NCBI RefSeq assembly: GCF_003386285.1
Contig: NZ_QPNC01000001.1
Location: 62,001 to 126,000, forward strand
From: Nocardiopsis sp. FIRDI 009
GTDB taxonomy: Bacteria > Actinomycetota > Actinomycetes > Streptosporangiales > Streptosporangiaceae
DNA length: 64,000 bases
Direction: 5' to 3'
Part shown: positions 51,185-60,960 of the stretch, one piece after another
Position numbering within the stretch: position 1 is the first letter of the stretch
Layout: each line of letters begins with the position of its first letter
Notes under the pieces: model-generated
What the model was told of the DNA's origin: nothing
Databases searched by the model: none
Seen by the model: the letters and a program-made list of their open reading frames with translations, nothing else
Translations under genes and position numbers: made by a program

Positions 51185-52591
51185 ATGGCACGCACGATGG
51201 CCGAGAAGGTCTGGGAGGAGCACGTCGTCCGACGTGCCGACGGCGAGCCGGACCTGCTCTACATCGACCTCCACCTGGTCCACGAGGTGACCAGCCCGCA
51301 GGCCTTCGAGGGGCTGCGTCTGGCCGGCCGTAGCGTGCGGCGTCCCGACCTGACCATCGCGACCGAGGACCACAACGTCCCCACCCAGAACCTGCTCGCC
51401 CCGATCGCCGACCCCGTCTCCCGCAAGCAGGTCGAGACCCTGCGCAAGAACTGCTCGGACTTCGGGGTGCGCCTGCACCCCATGGGCGACATCGAGCAGG
51501 GCGTCGTGCACGTCGTCGGCCCCCAGCTGGGGCTGACCCAGCCCGGCATGACCATCGTCTGCGGTGACAGCCACACCAGCACCCACGGCGCGTTCGGCGC
51601 GCTGGCCTTCGGCATCGGCACCAGCCAGGTCGAGCACGTGCTGGCCACCCAGACGCTGCCCCTGGCCCCGTTCAAGACCATGGCCGTCACGGTCAACGGC
51701 CAGCTCAAGCCCGGAGTGTCGGCCAAGGACATCATCCTCGCGGTCATCGCCAAGATCGGCACCGGCGGCGGTCAGGGCTACGTCATCGAGTACCGCGGCG
51801 AGGCCATCGAGTCGCTGTCGATGGAGGCCCGCATGACGGTGTGCAACATGTCCATCGAGGCGGGCGCCCGGGCGGGGATGATCGCCCCCGACCAGACCAC
51901 GTTCGACTACATCCGGGGCCGGGCCCACGCCCCGAAGGGCGAGGACTTCGACGCGGCCGTCGAGCACTGGAAGAGCCTGCGCACCGACGAGGGCGCCGTC
52001 TTCGACGCCGAGGTGGTCCTGGACGCCGACGAGCTGAGCCCGTTCGTCACCTGGGGCACCAACCCCGGTCAGGGCGTGCCGCTGGACGCCTCCGTGCCCG
52101 ACCCCGCCTCCTTCGAGGACCCCAGCGCGCGCGCCGCCGCCGAGAAGGCCCTGGCCTACATGGACCTGGCCCCCGGCACGCCGATGCGCGAGGTGCGCGT
52201 CGACACCGTCTTCCTGGGCTCGTGCACCAACGGCCGCATCGAGGACCTGCGCGCCGCGGCCGAGATCATGCGCGGCCGCAAGGTCGCCGAGGGCGTCCGC
52301 ATGCTGGTCGTTCCGGGCTCCATGCGGGTCAAGGAGCAGGCCAACGAGGAGGGGCTCGGCAGGGTCTTCGAGGAGGCCGGCGCCGAGTGGCGCGAGGCCG
52401 GGTGCTCGATGTGCCTGGGCATGAACCCGGACCAGCTCAAGCCGGGTGAGCGCAGCGCCTCCACGTCCAACCGCAACTTCGAGGGCCGTCAGGGCCGCGG
52501 CGGCCGCACCCACCTGGTGTCGCCCCAGGTGGCCGCGGCCACGGCGGTGCGCGGAACGCTGTCCTCGCCCGCCGACCTGGTGTCCCTGTAG
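51185..52591 (+). CDS. leuC: 3-isopropylmalate dehydratase large subunit
   Basis: 468 residues; ATG 51185 matches the conserved N-terminus [15 protein letters not shown]. Aconitase-family enzyme of leucine synthesis. The 4Fe-4S ligands are Cys in [17 protein letters not shown] and in [11 protein letters not shown]; also [25 protein letters not shown] and the C-terminal [21 protein letters not shown]. leuD follows after 28 nt. Confidence 0.97.
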   Translation: MARTMAEKVWEEHVVRRADGEPDLLYIDLHLVHEVTSPQAFEGLRLAGRSVRRPDLTIATEDHNVPTQNLLAPIADPVSRKQVETLRKNCSDFGVRLHPMGDIEQGVVHVVGPQLGLTQPGMTIVCGDSHTSTHGAFGALAFGIGTSQVEHVLATQTLPLAPFKTMAVTVNGQLKPGVSAKDIILAVIAKIGTGGGQGYVIEYRGEAIESLSMEARMTVCNMSIEAGARAGMIAPDQTTFDYIRGRAHAPKGEDFDAAVEHWKSLRTDEGAVFDAEVVLDADELSPFVTWGTNPGQGVPLDASVPDPASFEDPSARAAAEKALAYMDLAPGTPMREVRVDTVFLGSCTNGRIEDLRAAAEIMRGRKVAEGVRMLVVPGSMRVKEQANEEGLGRVFEEAGAEWREAGCSMCLGMNPDQLKPGERSASTSNRNFEGRQGRGGRTHLVSPQVAAATAVRGTLSSPADLVSL

Positions 52592-52619
52592 GACCCCGAC
52601 CAGCTAGGAGAGACCTGTC

Positions 52620-53207
52620 ATGGAGAAGATCGACGTCCACACCGGTCGGGCCGTCCCGCTGCGCGCCAGCAACGTCGACACCGACCAGATCATCCCCGCC
52701 GTCTACCTCAAGCGCGTGAGCCGGACCGGCTTCGAGGACGGCCTGTTCGCCGAGTGGCGCCAGGACGAGGACTTCGTCCTGAACCGCCCGGAGTACTCCG
52801 GCGCGTCCGTGCTGGTGGCGGGGCCGGACTTCGGCACCGGCTCCTCGCGTGAGCACGCCGTGTGGGCCCTGAAGGACTACGGCTTCCGCGCGGTGCTGTC
52901 GTCGCGCTTCGCGGACATCTTCCGGGGCAACTCGCTCAAGGGCGGGCTGCTGACCGTCCTGCTGCCCCAGGAGGTCATCGAGAGGCTGTGGGAGACCGTC
53001 GAGGCCGATCCCACCACCGAGGTGACCGTCGACCTGGTCAACCGCGAGGTCCGCGCCCCCGGTGTCCGGGAGTCCTTCGAACTGGACGACTACACCCGGT
53101 GGCGGTTGATGGAGGGGCTGGACGACATCGCCCTGACGCTGCGTCACACGGAGGAGATCGGGGCGTTCGAGCAGAACCGCAGGAGCTGGCTCCCGGTGAC
53201 CCTGTAG
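52620..53207 (+). CDS. leuD: 3-isopropylmalate dehydratase small subunit
   Basis: 195 residues, ATG with TAGGAGAG upstream. Swivel domain completing the LeuC active site: [42 protein letters not shown] and [15 protein letters not shown]. Operon with leuC. Confidence 0.97.
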   Translation: MEKIDVHTGRAVPLRASNVDTDQIIPAVYLKRVSRTGFEDGLFAEWRQDEDFVLNRPEYSGASVLVAGPDFGTGSSREHAVWALKDYGFRAVLSSRFADIFRGNSLKGGLLTVLLPQEVIERLWETVEADPTTEVTVDLVNREVRAPGVRESFELDDYTRWRLMEGLDDIALTLRHTEEIGAFEQNRRSWLPVTL

Positions 53208-53229
53208 GCGCCGGATCGTGCTCTGGGAC

Positions 53230-53270
53230 GGGGCCGGAGGGATGTGTGACTCAGCACACCCGGCGGCCCC
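53230..53270 (+). terminator. leuD: Terminator after leuD
   Basis: Outer arms ggggccg / cggcccc and inner gtgtg / cacac, followed by gaaatatttt; 22 nt after the stop. Confidence 0.6.
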
Positions 53271-53557
53271 GAAATATTTTACCTTTACTTGGTGTGACCG
53301 GCCGGTCGCGGGGTTTGCGTCCCCAATCTCGTCATGTGACGTGCCCGGAATCCGGTTATACGTAGGCATTTGAGGCTCACACAAGGGGTCAAAAGGGACT
53401 CGTGGGACGCTGTCTCGCGACTCGGTTCCACCGCCTTCCGCGACTGGCGCGCAGGTGGGGGAGGGGCCGACACGCCTTCCCCGCAGGCGTTTGTATTTGT
53501 GTAACGGCCCGGGCTTCCCCTAATTTCGTGCGAGCAAGGGGGAACCGGAGGAACCTT
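53271..53557. other. hup promoter region
   Basis: No gene seen between the leuD terminator and hup. AT-rich patches (aaatattttacctttac, 53272-53288; ttgtatttgtgtaac, 53491-53505) contrast with the surroundings. TTGTGT and TAATTT (53521-53526), 18 nt apart, may be the hup promoter. Confidence 0.35.
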
Positions 53558-53836
53558 ATGAACAAGCGTGACCTGATCGACGCGATCTCCGATCGGCTCG
53601 GAGACAAGAAGACCGCGACCGAAGCGGTCAACGCTGTGCTCGAGACGATTCAGGAGACCGTGGCGAAGGGCGACAAGGTCGCCATCACGGGCTTCGGTGT
53701 GTTCGAGAAGTCCGAGCGCGCGGCCCGTACCGCGCGCAACCCCGCCACCGGGGCCACCATCAACGTCCCCGCGACCAAGGTCCCGAAGTTCCGCGCTGGC
53801 GCTGACTTCAAGGAACGGGTCAACAAGGGGGCCTAG
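53558..53836 (+). CDS. hup: HU-family DNA-binding protein
   Basis: 92 residues, ATG with CGGAGGAA upstream. Nucleoid protein that bends DNA as a dimer: NKRDLIDAISDRLGDKKTATEAV, GDKVAITGFGVFEKSERAARTARNP (beta-arm start) and VPKFRAGADFKERVN. It is the short HU type without the Lys/Ala-rich tail of HupS. Its stop codon shares the CTAG tetramer with the stop of convergent cofC. Confidence 0.95.
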   Translation: MNKRDLIDAISDRLGDKKTATEAVNAVLETIQETVAKGDKVAITGFGVFEKSERAARTARNPATGATINVPATKVPKFRAGADFKERVNKGA

Positions 53837-54627
53837 GCCCGCCGTCGCGAAGGATCGGTCGTTCCGCCCGGGTTCCCACGGGGCCCGGGCGGTTTGCTGT
53901 TCCGGGACACCGGGGCCTGGGCGGAACGCCGCCACCGGCCCGTGTCGAGCACGGGGGCGGGCCCCTCCAGCCGCTCCAGCAGGCTCCGGGTACGCGCCCC
54001 CACCCCCAGGCGGACCGCCGCGCGCAGGTCCTCGGGGGTGTCCACGTCCCGCCGGACCGAGTCGACGTCCGGAACCACCAGCTCCCGGGCGCCCGAGGCC
54101 AGGTGCCGGGCACGGGAGGCCCCCTCGAAGGCGGGCAGGAACGGGGCGCCCGGGGCCGAGGCGAGCGCGGTCGTGCCCACCCCGGGCGCGTCCGGCAGGA
54201 AGGACCGGCGCTGACCGGCCGCCGCGGTCAGGACCCGGCCGAGCTCCTCCGGGCGCAGCGCGGGCAGGTCCGCGGACAGGGCGCACACCCCGAAGCCGGG
54301 CAGACGCCGCCGCGCGACCGCCGCCCCGTGCCGCAGCGCGGGGTTGAGCCCCGTTCCCGGCTCACCGCCGACCACGACCGCCCCCAGGGCGGCGAGTGCG
54401 TCACGGGCCCGGTCGTCGTCGGTGACCACGAAGACCGAGGCGACCGCGGGACAGGCGAGCGCCGCGGCCACGGTGTCGCAGGCCACGGCCAGTGCGAGAT
54501 CGCCCCGGAGCGGTCCGACGGCCCGGGCCAGTCGCGACTTGGCCCGGTCGAGGTGCTTGACTGGGACGAGCAGGGACCAGCGCACCCCGGCGCGCGCGGC
54601 CCCGTCTCGCTCTCCGAAACCGGTCAC
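53833..54627 (-). CDS. cofC: 2-phospho-L-lactate guanylyltransferase (F420 synthesis)
   Basis: About 264 residues, GTG 54627. CofC/FbiD activates 2-phospholactate (or phosphoenolpyruvate) with GTP for coenzyme F420. MobA-like fold: WSLLVPVKHLDRAKSRLA, VFVVTDDDRARDALAALGA, LNPALRHGAA, CALSADLPALRPEEL, FLPDAPGVGTTALAS, and VPDVDSVRRDVDTPEDLRAA. The tail after about 225 is Pro/Arg-rich and extra. The start is uncertain. Tail-to-tail overlap with hup; divergent from plsC. Confidence 0.9.
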   Translation of the reverse strand: MTGFGERDGAARAGVRWSLLVPVKHLDRAKSRLARAVGPLRGDLALAVACDTVAAALACPAVASVFVVTDDDRARDALAALGAVVVGGEPGTGLNPALRHGAAVARRRLPGFGVCALSADLPALRPEELGRVLTAAAGQRRSFLPDAPGVGTTALASAPGAPFLPAFEGASRARHLASGARELVVPDVDSVRRDVDTPEDLRAAVRLGVGARTRSLLERLEGPAPVLDTGRWRRSAQAPVSRNSKPPGPRGNPGGTTDPSRRRA

Positions 54628-54752
54628 GGTCCCCCCGGGGCGTCGGTGCGGCAAGGGCAGTGACACGAGGGTAGGCGGTCGGGGACGGGCGCGGCGCGGG
54701 GCCCCGGACGGGGGTCGGATCGGTGACCCGCCTGGTGACGTCCGTCTCCGGG

Positions 54753-54780
54753 CTGGAGGAGCGGGTACCGGCCCTAGACT
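54753..54780 (+). promoter_or_regulatory. Candidate promoter of plsC-gpsA
   Basis: CTGGAG, 16 nt, TAGACT; about 57 nt before the plsC start. The only TAGACT-type box in the cofC-plsC divergent region. Confidence 0.3.
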
Positions 54781-54836
54781 GAACCGGTTGTGCTTCGGGT
54801 CCCGGACGGGCCGGGAGCGATGAAGTGAGGAGTCCC

Positions 54837-55652
54837 GTGGCCAAGCAACGAGAATCACGGTGGGTGAAGGTGGTCGTGGCGTGCATCGTGCGCCCCCTCC
54901 TCAGGCTGGTGACCAAGCCCGTCTGGTCGGGGACGGAGCACGTTCCCGCCCGGGGCGGGGTGATCATCGCCGCCAACCACCTGTCCACGGTCGACCCGTT
55001 GACGGTCGCGCACTTCATGTACGTCGGGGCGCGCCGCTGGCCGACCTTCACGATGAAGGACGCGGTCATGCGGATCCCGGTGGTGCGGTCGGTGGCCAAG
55101 AGCACCGGGCAGATCCCCATCAAGCGCGGCAGCACGGACGCGATCAAGGCCCTGAAGGAGGCCGAGACCGCGCTCACCCGGGACGGCGCGTCTGTGGTCT
55201 TCTACCCGGAGGGCACCTGCACGCGCGACCCCGAGCTGTGGCCGATGACCGCCAAGACCGGGGTGGCCCGCCTGGCGCTGAGCACGGGGGTTCCCGTGGT
55301 GCCGGTGGCGCACTGGGGCGAGCAGCACATCCTCCCCTACCAGGGGAAGAAGAAGCTCAGCCTGTTCCCGCCCAAGCGCGTGGAGTTCCGCGCCGGGCCG
55401 CCGGTGGACCTGGACAGGTTCCGGGACAAGCCGCTGACCGCCACGGTCCTGAGCGAGGCCACCGAGGCGATCATGCGCGACATCACCGCGCTCCAGGCCA
55501 AGATCCGGGGTGAGGAGCCGCCGGCGGTGCCCTACGACATGAAGCGGGCGCGGGTCCAGGCCCGGTCCGAGCGCGACGGCGGGACGGCCGACGACGGCCC
55601 GGCGGAGCGGGCCGCCGGGGGCGAGGACGACAATGGGAAGAACGAGGCGTGA
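54837..55652 (+). CDS. plsC: 1-acylglycerol-3-phosphate acyltransferase
   Basis: 271 residues, GTG with GAGGAG upstream. Makes phosphatidic acid at the membrane. N-terminal hydrophobic helix (VVVACIVRPLLRLVT); acyltransferase block NHLSTVD (NHx4D type) and FYPEGTCTR; then VPVVPVAHWG. Acidic tail. Overlaps gpsA by 4 nt (GTGA), tying acyltransfer to glycerol-3-phosphate supply. Confidence 0.92.
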   Translation: MAKQRESRWVKVVVACIVRPLLRLVTKPVWSGTEHVPARGGVIIAANHLSTVDPLTVAHFMYVGARRWPTFTMKDAVMRIPVVRSVAKSTGQIPIKRGSTDAIKALKEAETALTRDGASVVFYPEGTCTRDPELWPMTAKTGVARLALSTGVPVVPVAHWGEQHILPYQGKKKLSLFPPKRVEFRAGPPVDLDRFRDKPLTATVLSEATEAIMRDITALQAKIRGEEPPAVPYDMKRARVQARSERDGGTADDGPAERAAGGEDDNGKNEA

Positions 55653-56716
55653 CGGGGTTGACGGGCAGCGACAAGGTGAGGATCGCCGTGCTCGGCGCCG
55701 GTTCCTGGGGAACCGTGTTCGCCAACATCGTCGCGGACGCGGCGGACCGGGCACGGGAGGAGGAACCGGGCGGTCCGGCGGTCGAGGTCGTGCTGTGGGG
55801 GCGGCGCGCGTCGGTCGTGGACGCGATCAACGCGACCTCGGAGAACCCGGACTACTTCCCCGGGATCGCGCTGAACCCGAGGCTGCGCGCGACCGCCGAC
55901 GTGGCCGAGGCGGTCGCCGACGCGGACGTGGTGGTCCTCGCGGTTCCGTCCCAGACGCTGCGGGCCAACCTCGTCCAGTGGCGGGAGCACCTGCGCGAGG
56001 ACGCGGTGATCGTCAGCCTGATGAAGGGCGTGGAACTGGGCACGCTGCTGCGGGTCAGCCAGATCGTCGCCGAGGTCCTGGAGTACCCGGAGGAGCGGAT
56101 CGCGGTGGTCTCGGGCCCCAACCTGGCCCGGGAGATCGCCGAGCGCCAGCCCGCCACCGCCGTGGTGGCCTGCCCCCGCGAGGAGACGGCGGTCTGGCTC
56201 CAGGGGCTGTTCAAGGCGCCGTACTTCCGCCCCTACACCAGCACCGACCTGGTCGGGGTGGAGATCGGCGGCGCGATGAAGAACGTCATCGGGCTCGCCG
56301 TGGGCGTCGCCGAGGGGATGGGCTTCGGGGACAACACCAAGGCGTCCCTCATCACCCGGGGTCTGGCCGAGACGACGCGGCTCGCCGTGACCCTCGGCGC
56401 CGACGAGCACACCCTGTCCGGTCTGGCCGGGATGGGTGACCTCGTGGCGACATGCTCCTCGCCGCTGTCGCGCAACCGAACATTCGGTGAGAAACTGGGC
56501 GCGGGCAAGACCCTGGAACAGGTCGTCGCGGAGACCAGCCAGACGGCCGAGGGGGTCAAGTCCTCACAGTCGATCCTCGAACTGGGCTGGCGCCACGGCG
56601 TCGACATGCCGATCACCGAGGCCGTCGTCAAGATGATGCACCACGACCTGAGCCCCGCCGAGGCGCTGGCCGCGTTCATGGCGCGCAGCGCCAAGCCCGA
56701 GCGCTACGGGGTCTGA
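55649..56716 (+). CDS. gpsA: Glycerol-3-phosphate dehydrogenase [NAD(P)+]
   Basis: 355 residues. Reduces dihydroxyacetone phosphate for phospholipid synthesis. Rossmann motif VLGAGSWGTVFANIVAD, LAVPSQTLRANL, VVSGPNLAREIAERQPAT, catalytic Lys in IGGAMKNVIGLAVGVAEGM and AGMGDLVATCSSPLSRNR. Translationally coupled to plsC. Confidence 0.96.
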   Translation: MTGLTGSDKVRIAVLGAGSWGTVFANIVADAADRAREEEPGGPAVEVVLWGRRASVVDAINATSENPDYFPGIALNPRLRATADVAEAVADADVVVLAVPSQTLRANLVQWREHLREDAVIVSLMKGVELGTLLRVSQIVAEVLEYPEERIAVVSGPNLAREIAERQPATAVVACPREETAVWLQGLFKAPYFRPYTSTDLVGVEIGGAMKNVIGLAVGVAEGMGFGDNTKASLITRGLAETTRLAVTLGADEHTLSGLAGMGDLVATCSSPLSRNRTFGEKLGAGKTLEQVVAETSQTAEGVKSSQSILELGWRHGVDMPITEAVVKMMHHDLSPAEALAAFMARSAKPERYGV

Positions 56717-56727
56717 GAGAGAGCAGC

Positions 56728-57945
56728 ATGCCGCGGATACCCGACCCCGGGCCCGACACGGAGTACACCCTGGCGCAGCGCCTCCCGCACGCGCCGGTCC
56801 CGGCCGAGCGCCCGATGCGGATGCCCGTCCACCGGGCCACCACCTACGAGTTCCGCACCTCGCGGGAGTACGCCGACGTACTGGCGGGGACCCGGAGGGG
56901 CTACTCCTACGCGCGGATCGACAACCCCACGGTGGACGCGTTCGCCGAGGGGGTCGCCACGCTGGAGGGCGACGGCCTGCGCACCCCGGTGCGGGGGCAG
57001 GCGTTCGCGTCGGGCATGGCGGCGATCAGCACGGTACTCATGGCGCTGACCGAGGCAGGGGCGCACGTCGTGGCCGCACGGTCCATCTACGGCAACACCT
57101 ATTCGCTGCTCGACGGGCTGCTGCGGCGGTTCGGCGTGCGGACGGACTTCGTGGACATCACCGACCTGGACGCGGTGCGCGCGGCCGTGCGGCCGGACAC
57201 GCGGGTGGTGTTCACCGAGACGCTGTCCAACCCCACGATGGCGGTGTCCGACCTGCCCGCGCTGGCCCGGATCGCGCGGGAGGCGGGTGCGGCCCTCGTC
57301 GTGGACTCCACCTTCGCCTCCCCCGTGGTGTGCCGGCCGCTGGAGCACGGCGCCGACGTCGTGGTGCACTCGGCCACCAAGTACATCGGCGGGCACAGCG
57401 ACGCCACGGGCGGTGTGGTGGTGGCCTCGCCCGAGTTGGTCGACCGGATCCGCGCCGCCCGAATCGACCTGGGGCCGTGCCTGGCCCCGGACGAGGCCTA
57501 CCTGCTGCACCGGGGACTGGAGACCCTGCCGCTGCGGGTCCAGCGGCAGTGCGAGTCCGCCGCCGCGTTCGCCGCCGCCTTGGAGGGACATCCGAGGGTG
57601 GAACGGGTCGACCACCCGTCCCTGGCCTCGCACCCGCAGGCCGAGCTGGCGGCCAAGCTGTTCGACGCCGGAAGGGCCGGCGGCGTCGTGACCGTGCACC
57701 ACCGGGACGGAGGGGAGGCCGGGATGGCCTTCGCCGACCGGCTCCGGCTGGGGACGGTCGCCGCCTCACTGGGTGGGACACACACGCTGGTGGGGCACGT
57801 CGCCTCCACCACGCATCGGCAGATGAGCGAGATCGAGCTGGCGGACGCGGGTATCTCACCTGGAGCGGTGCGGTTCTCCATCGGGCTGGAGGACCCCCGG
57901 GACCTCATCGACGACGCACTCGCGGCGCTCGATGCGGACATCTGA
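56728..57945 (+). CDS. Transsulfuration-type PLP enzyme (cystathionine gamma-lyase/synthase family)
   Basis: 405 residues, 11 nt after gpsA, ATG in the run agagagcagcatg. Cys/Met-metabolism PLP fold: YSYARIDNPTVDAFAEGVATLEG, FASGMAAISTVLMAL, FTETLSNPTMAVSDL, VVDSTFASPVVCRPLEHGAD, PLP lysine in HSATKYIGGHSDATGG, and SIGLEDPRDLIDDAL. Whether it is CGL, CGS or methionine gamma-lyase cannot be decided. gpsA-this-ddl is a recurrent actinobacterial order. Confidence 0.88.
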   Translation: MPRIPDPGPDTEYTLAQRLPHAPVPAERPMRMPVHRATTYEFRTSREYADVLAGTRRGYSYARIDNPTVDAFAEGVATLEGDGLRTPVRGQAFASGMAAISTVLMALTEAGAHVVAARSIYGNTYSLLDGLLRRFGVRTDFVDITDLDAVRAAVRPDTRVVFTETLSNPTMAVSDLPALARIAREAGAALVVDSTFASPVVCRPLEHGADVVVHSATKYIGGHSDATGGVVVASPELVDRIRAARIDLGPCLAPDEAYLLHRGLETLPLRVQRQCESAAAFAAALEGHPRVERVDHPSLASHPQAELAAKLFDAGRAGGVVTVHHRDGGEAGMAFADRLRLGTVAASLGGTHTLVGHVASTTHRQMSEIELADAGISPGAVRFSIGLEDPRDLIDDALAALDADI

Positions 57946-58006
57946 CACGAACAGGGGCGTTTCTCCGGTTCCGGTTCCACCAAAAGGCGAGATAAGGTCA
58001 GGCAGC

Positions 58007-59131
58007 ATGTCGTCCGAGCAGCGCAAGATTCGGGTCGCCGTCGTCTTCGGCGGTCGTAGTTCCGAGCACGAGATCTCCTGCGTCACCGCGGGCAGCGTCC
58101 TGTCCGTCGTCGACCACGACCGCTACGAGATCGTGCCGGTCGGCATCACCAAGAGCGGCAACTGGGTCCTGGCCCCGGCCGACCCCGAACGGTTGCGGAT
58201 CGACGCGAAGACCAAGGCGCTGCCGTCCGTCGCCGAGGACGGCACGGACCTGGCTCTGCCGTTCGACGCCGCCGGTCAGCTGATGACCGTCGACCCCGAG
58301 CAGGGTGTGGAGCGCCTGGCCGGGGTGGACGTCGTGCTGCCGCTCCTGCACGGGCCGTTCGGTGAGGACGGCACCATCCAGGGGCTGTTCGAGATGATGG
58401 GCGTGCGCTACGCGGGCGCCGGGGTCTTCTCCAGCGCCGCCGCCATGGACAAGGTGTTCATGAAGGCGATGCTCATCGGCAACGGCATCCCCACCAGCGA
58501 CTACGTGGCGGTCACCGACCGGCAGTGGCGGACCGAGCGCAAGAGGGTGCTCGACGACGTCGCCGATCTGGGCGGGACCGTCTTCGTCAAGCCCGCCCGC
58601 GCGGGCAGCAGCGTCGGCATCAGCAAGGTGGACGACGCGGGGAACACCGACGCGGTGATCGCCGCCGTCGAGGCGGCGCGGGAGCACGACCCCAAGGTGC
58701 TGGTGGAGGCCCAGGTCGTCGGCCGCGAGATCGAGTGCGGTGTGCTGGAGGCCGAGGACGGCGGGACCCCCGACGTCTCCCTCCCCGCCGAGGTGCACGT
58801 CGCGGACGGGTTCGACTTCTACGACTTCGAGGCCAAGTACCTGTCCACGAGCAGCCTGACCATTCCGGCGCGGATCCCGGAGGAGGCCACCGCCCGACTG
58901 CGCGGCATGGCGGCCGAGGTGTTCGAGGCGATGGGCTGCGAGGGCCTGGCACGGGTCGACTTCTTCTACACCGAGGACGGTGAGATCCTCGTCAACGAGC
59001 TGAACACGATGCCCGGCTTCACCCCGGCGTCGGCGTTCCCGCAGATGTGGGGGGCGACCGGCGTCGACTACGCCACACTCGTCGACCGGATGATCACCAC
59101 GGCCCTGCGCCGGAACCCCGGTCTGCGCTAG
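58007..59131 (+). CDS. ddl: D-alanine--D-alanine ligase
   Basis: 374 residues, ATG 58007 with AAGGTCAGG upstream. ATP-grasp enzyme making the peptidoglycan terminus. VVFGGRSSEHEISCVTAGSV, LLHGPFGEDGTIQGL, VFVKPARAGSSVGISKV, the omega-loop FDFEAKYLSTSS-like segment (FYDFEAKYL) and FTPASAFPQMW after VNELNTMPG. The Tyr-containing omega-loop suggests a D-Ala-D-Ala rather than D-Ala-D-Lac ligase. Confidence 0.96.
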   Translation: MSSEQRKIRVAVVFGGRSSEHEISCVTAGSVLSVVDHDRYEIVPVGITKSGNWVLAPADPERLRIDAKTKALPSVAEDGTDLALPFDAAGQLMTVDPEQGVERLAGVDVVLPLLHGPFGEDGTIQGLFEMMGVRYAGAGVFSSAAAMDKVFMKAMLIGNGIPTSDYVAVTDRQWRTERKRVLDDVADLGGTVFVKPARAGSSVGISKVDDAGNTDAVIAAVEAAREHDPKVLVEAQVVGREIECGVLEAEDGGTPDVSLPAEVHVADGFDFYDFEAKYLSTSSLTIPARIPEEATARLRGMAAEVFEAMGCEGLARVDFFYTEDGEILVNELNTMPGFTPASAFPQMWGATGVDYATLVDRMITTALRRNPGLR

Positions 59132-59138
59132 GAACCCT

Positions 59139-59174
59139 CGAAGGGCGGGTGGCCGGCCGGTCACCCGCCCTTCG
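59139..59174. terminator. Terminator between ddl and EI24 gene
   Basis: 13-bp perfect stem (cgaagggcgggtg and complement) with 10-nt loop, just after ddl; usable by both convergent genes. Confidence 0.65.
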
Positions 59175-59199
59175 CGTGCGCCGGAGCACCGGGCGGGGG

Positions 59200-60108
59200 T
59201 CAGCCCTGGACAGGCGGGCGCCCCGGACCCCGGGGAGGCCGCGGAGCGCCGGGCGGCGGGTGGGCGCTGGGGGCCTGCGGGCCGCCCGGACCCGGATGCC
59301 CCGGTCCGGACCGCGTGATCGGGGTGCCGCCGGGGCCGTTCCAGCCCCGGCGCTCACCGGTCTCGAACAGCTCCCGGGCCAGGATCGTGCCGCCCGCGGC
59401 GGCGGCCGGGAACACCACGATCGCCACGAACGGGATCGCCAGCAGGAGGTAGGTGGGAACGGCGTACCCGAGGACGCGCAGGCGGCGGGTGCCCATGTAG
59501 CGGCGGCGGTCCCGGACCAACAGCATGTTCCGCCGGTCGAAGGCCCCGGCCAGGAGTTCGATGGCGAGCAGCCAGCCACCGAGCACGGCCGCCAGGACCG
59601 CGCCGACGATCTGCCCGATGAGCGGGACGAAGCCGATCCCGAACACCATCAGCGTGACCAGCAGCGACACCAGGATGATCCCGAGCGACTGGCGGATCGC
59701 CCGGATGACGGACGCCATCAGCGGCTCGTCGGCGCCCTCGGGCGCGTTGCCCAGCTGCTCCTCGACCAGCTCACCGATCTTGTCGTAGATGGGTGAGCCC
59801 AGCGTGAGCGTCGCGGTCGTGAACGTCACGACCATGACCAGGACGGCGCCGACCGCCATCGCCACGGAGACCGCGACGCGTAGGGCGCTTCGCCAGGTGG
59901 GGTCCCACCCCTCCGAGAAGGGCGTCGCCCATGCCGCGAGATCGGCGACGTTGACCAGGAGCGTCACGAACAACGCCAGGAACAGCAGGGACGTGAACAG
60001 CGGAGGCAGGGCGCCCAGAAGGAACAGGCGGGGGCTGCGCACCATCATGCCGAAGCCGCGTGCCAGCGCGCCCGCACCACCGAGGATTTCGCGAAGAGAC
60101 TTGACCAC
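59200..60108 (-). CDS. EI24/CysZ-like membrane protein
   Basis: 302 residues, GTG start. Hydrophobic segments at about 28-52, 78-102, 145-165, 168-190 and 213-240. The family stretch TLGSPIYDKIGELVEEQLG and the GFVPLIGQIVGAVLAAVLGGWLLAIELL helix are typical of EI24 (PF07264) proteins, which include CysZ sulfate transporters. A Pro/Gly-rich cytoplasmic tail of 55 residues is extra. Transport role is not certain for actinobacterial members. Confidence 0.85.
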   Translation of the reverse strand: MVKSLREILGGAGALARGFGMMVRSPRLFLLGALPPLFTSLLFLALFVTLLVNVADLAAWATPFSEGWDPTWRSALRVAVSVAMAVGAVLVMVVTFTTATLTLGSPIYDKIGELVEEQLGNAPEGADEPLMASVIRAIRQSLGIILVSLLVTLMVFGIGFVPLIGQIVGAVLAAVLGGWLLAIELLAGAFDRRNMLLVRDRRRYMGTRRLRVLGYAVPTYLLLAIPFVAIVVFPAAAAGGTILARELFETGERRGWNGPGGTPITRSGPGHPGPGGPQAPSAHPPPGAPRPPRGPGRPPVQG

Positions 60109-60312
60109 GCACGAACCCTAGAGGATGGGTCCGCCGGGGTCAGACACATGGGGCGGGGTGTATGTCCAGGGAGCACGCCGCAGGGCGCATCCCTGTGGAT
60201 TTCCTGCAAAAGGCGTACGCTGGACGCGTGCTCTCGCTACCGTCGGACATGTTCCGAACACCGCAGGGGGTCACGAATGACGTGTGTCACTCACGAGCGG
60301 GTGGAGGAAACG

Positions 60313-60864
60313 ATGGTGGACCTCCCGACGCTGGCTGAAAACCTCGAACTCCCGGAGGGTTATCGCACGGAGATCATCGACGGGAGCATCGTCGTGTCGC
60401 CAACACCGTCCTACCGGCACGCTGACATCGTGACGGTTCTTCACGAAGACCTGATCCGGGCAGGGCTCACTGATCTGCGGGCACTTCAGGTGGTGACCGT
60501 TGAAGTTCCCAAGACAGGGGACCGGTACGTCCCCGACCTGGCCGTCATACCCACTTCGGTGGTCCGTGGGGAAGGTGGCCGGTCCGGCCCGGACTGGATT
60601 CGCTCTGCCGAGGACCTCGAGCTCGCGGTCGAGGTGGTCTCTCCGAGCAGCAGTCTCCATGACTGGGAGGCCAAGGTCAGGGGATACGCCCAGGCTGGTG
60701 TCCCGCTCTACCTTGTCGTCGATCCGCGTAAGGGCGAAATCGCCCTGTTCTCCAACCCTCACAAGGGCCAGTACCGAGACGTGGCTCGAGCCCTCCAGGA
60801 TGAGTCCGTGAAGCTCCCGGAGCCTTTCGGTATCGAGATCAAAGTGAAGTCACTCTTCTCCTAA
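60313..60864 (+). CDS. Uma2-family (DUF820) nuclease-like protein
   Basis: 183 residues from ATG 60313 (GGAGGA 4 nt upstream); ATG 60277 would add 12 residues. PD-(D/E)XK fold: LPEGYRTEIIDGSIVVSPTP, DRYVPDLAVIP (Asp), LELAVEVVSPSSSLHD (Glu) and WEAKVRGYAQAGVPLYLVVDP (Lys). Family members abound in actinobacteria and cyanobacteria, are often singletons, and have no established target. The segment is less GC-rich than its neighbours, which suggests a more recent arrival. Confidence 0.88.
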   Translation: MVDLPTLAENLELPEGYRTEIIDGSIVVSPTPSYRHADIVTVLHEDLIRAGLTDLRALQVVTVEVPKTGDRYVPDLAVIPTSVVRGEGGRSGPDWIRSAEDLELAVEVVSPSSSLHDWEAKVRGYAQAGVPLYLVVDPRKGEIALFSNPHKGQYRDVARALQDESVKLPEPFGIEIKVKSLFS

Positions 60865-60888
60865 CGGATGCGAGCTCGGGCACGACGC

Positions 60889-60915
60889 GACGAATGAGCA
60901 CAGTGCTCGTTCGTC
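60889..60915. terminator. Terminator between Uma2 gene and cydC
   Basis: 11-bp stem gacgaatgagc / gctcgttcgtc (one G-U), loop acagt, between convergent genes. Confidence 0.5.
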
Positions 60916-60960
60916 CCGTCGGCCCGCTGACGTCCGTGGAAGGACCCCTCTCCGTCACGG

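Noticed and set aside
60148-60312. Longer N-terminus for the Uma2 protein
   Set aside because: Sequence before ATG 60277 lacks family similarity; GGAGGA before ATG 60313 is the best initiation site.
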